Shown in pieces: positions 63,815-64,000 of a stretch of 64,000 nt of DNA; the first letter of the stretch is position 1; each line of letters starts with the position of its first letter. The position numbers were made by a program, and so were the translations under genes. Origin of the DNA: Pycnopodia helianthoides (lineage: Eukaryota; Echinodermata; Asteroidea; Forcipulatida; Asteriidae); assembly GCA_032158295.1 (NCBI GenBank), contig CM063260.1:2358501-2422500 (forward strand), given 5' to 3'. The notes below the pieces were generated by a model. It saw only the letters and a list, made by a program, of their open reading frames with translations. It did not search any database and was not told where the DNA came from.

Positions 63815-63997
63815 TAGGCGAGATTTTGTGCACCAGTTTTCGTGGAATACTAAAATAATACAATAGGAACAACAACAACACCCCTTTGTTGGATTTTATC
63901 CCAATGACAATTTGTGGGCGAGCTTTTTTGCACCAGTTTCCGTGGACAATAGGAACACAACAACCCTTTGTTGGAGTTTATCCTAATGACAATTTAA
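63815..63997 (+). repeat. Two-copy tandem repeat at the window end
   Basis: GGCGAG..TTTTGTGCACCAG, then CAATAGGAAC, then CCTTTGTTGGA and TTATCC.AATGACAATTT, occurs twice. The second copy has a small deletion. The array may continue past the window. Confidence 0.75.
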
Positions 63998-64000
63998 TTG

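Overview
The window is animal nuclear DNA: AT-rich, with intron-split genes bounded by GT/AG sites, large simple-sequence tracts, and a dense load of tRNA-derived SINEs and short inverted-repeat elements. The proteins look like those of a marine invertebrate deuterostome. An echinoderm such as a sea star is my best guess, but this is an inference without any database search.

Layout. (1) 1-22511, plus strand: nephrocystin-4 (NPHP4), a ciliary transition-zone protein, in about 29 exons and missing its N-terminus at the window edge. Its introns hold most of the short mobile elements. (2) 24999-25505, plus: an unrecognised 168-residue basic ORF with a polyadenylation signal. (3) 28438-30809, plus: a four-exon SDR16C-family retinol/steroid dehydrogenase. 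(4) 33493-42588, minus: three closely related secreted C-type lectins with a PAN/apple-like tail, each in one coding exon, inside a three-copy segmental duplication that also copied the 3' flank of the dehydrogenase gene. (5) 45418-48855 and 53784-58944, minus: two five-exon trypsin-like serine protease genes with identical intron phases. (6) 62119-62670, plus: a more distant C-type lectin whose PAN-like tail is cut short.

The lectins and proteases all have signal peptides. Together they look like a secreted immune or digestive cluster beside two housekeeping-type genes. That functional link is inference; the gene structures are read directly.

Most notable observations: residue differences among the three lectins gather in the sugar-binding loop; protease 1 has Thr at the usual Gly216 and protease 2 has Leu before its activation cleavage site; one inverted-repeat element sits exactly at an NPHP4 splice donor; exon ends with their donors are tandemly repeated inside introns of two genes; a seven-unit array of tRNA B-box-like motifs lies in an NPHP4 intron; complementary tetranucleotide tracts bracket two protease exons; several element insertions have an empty paralogous site in the window. 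Five apparent single-base indels cluster in NPHP4 exons and may be assembly errors.
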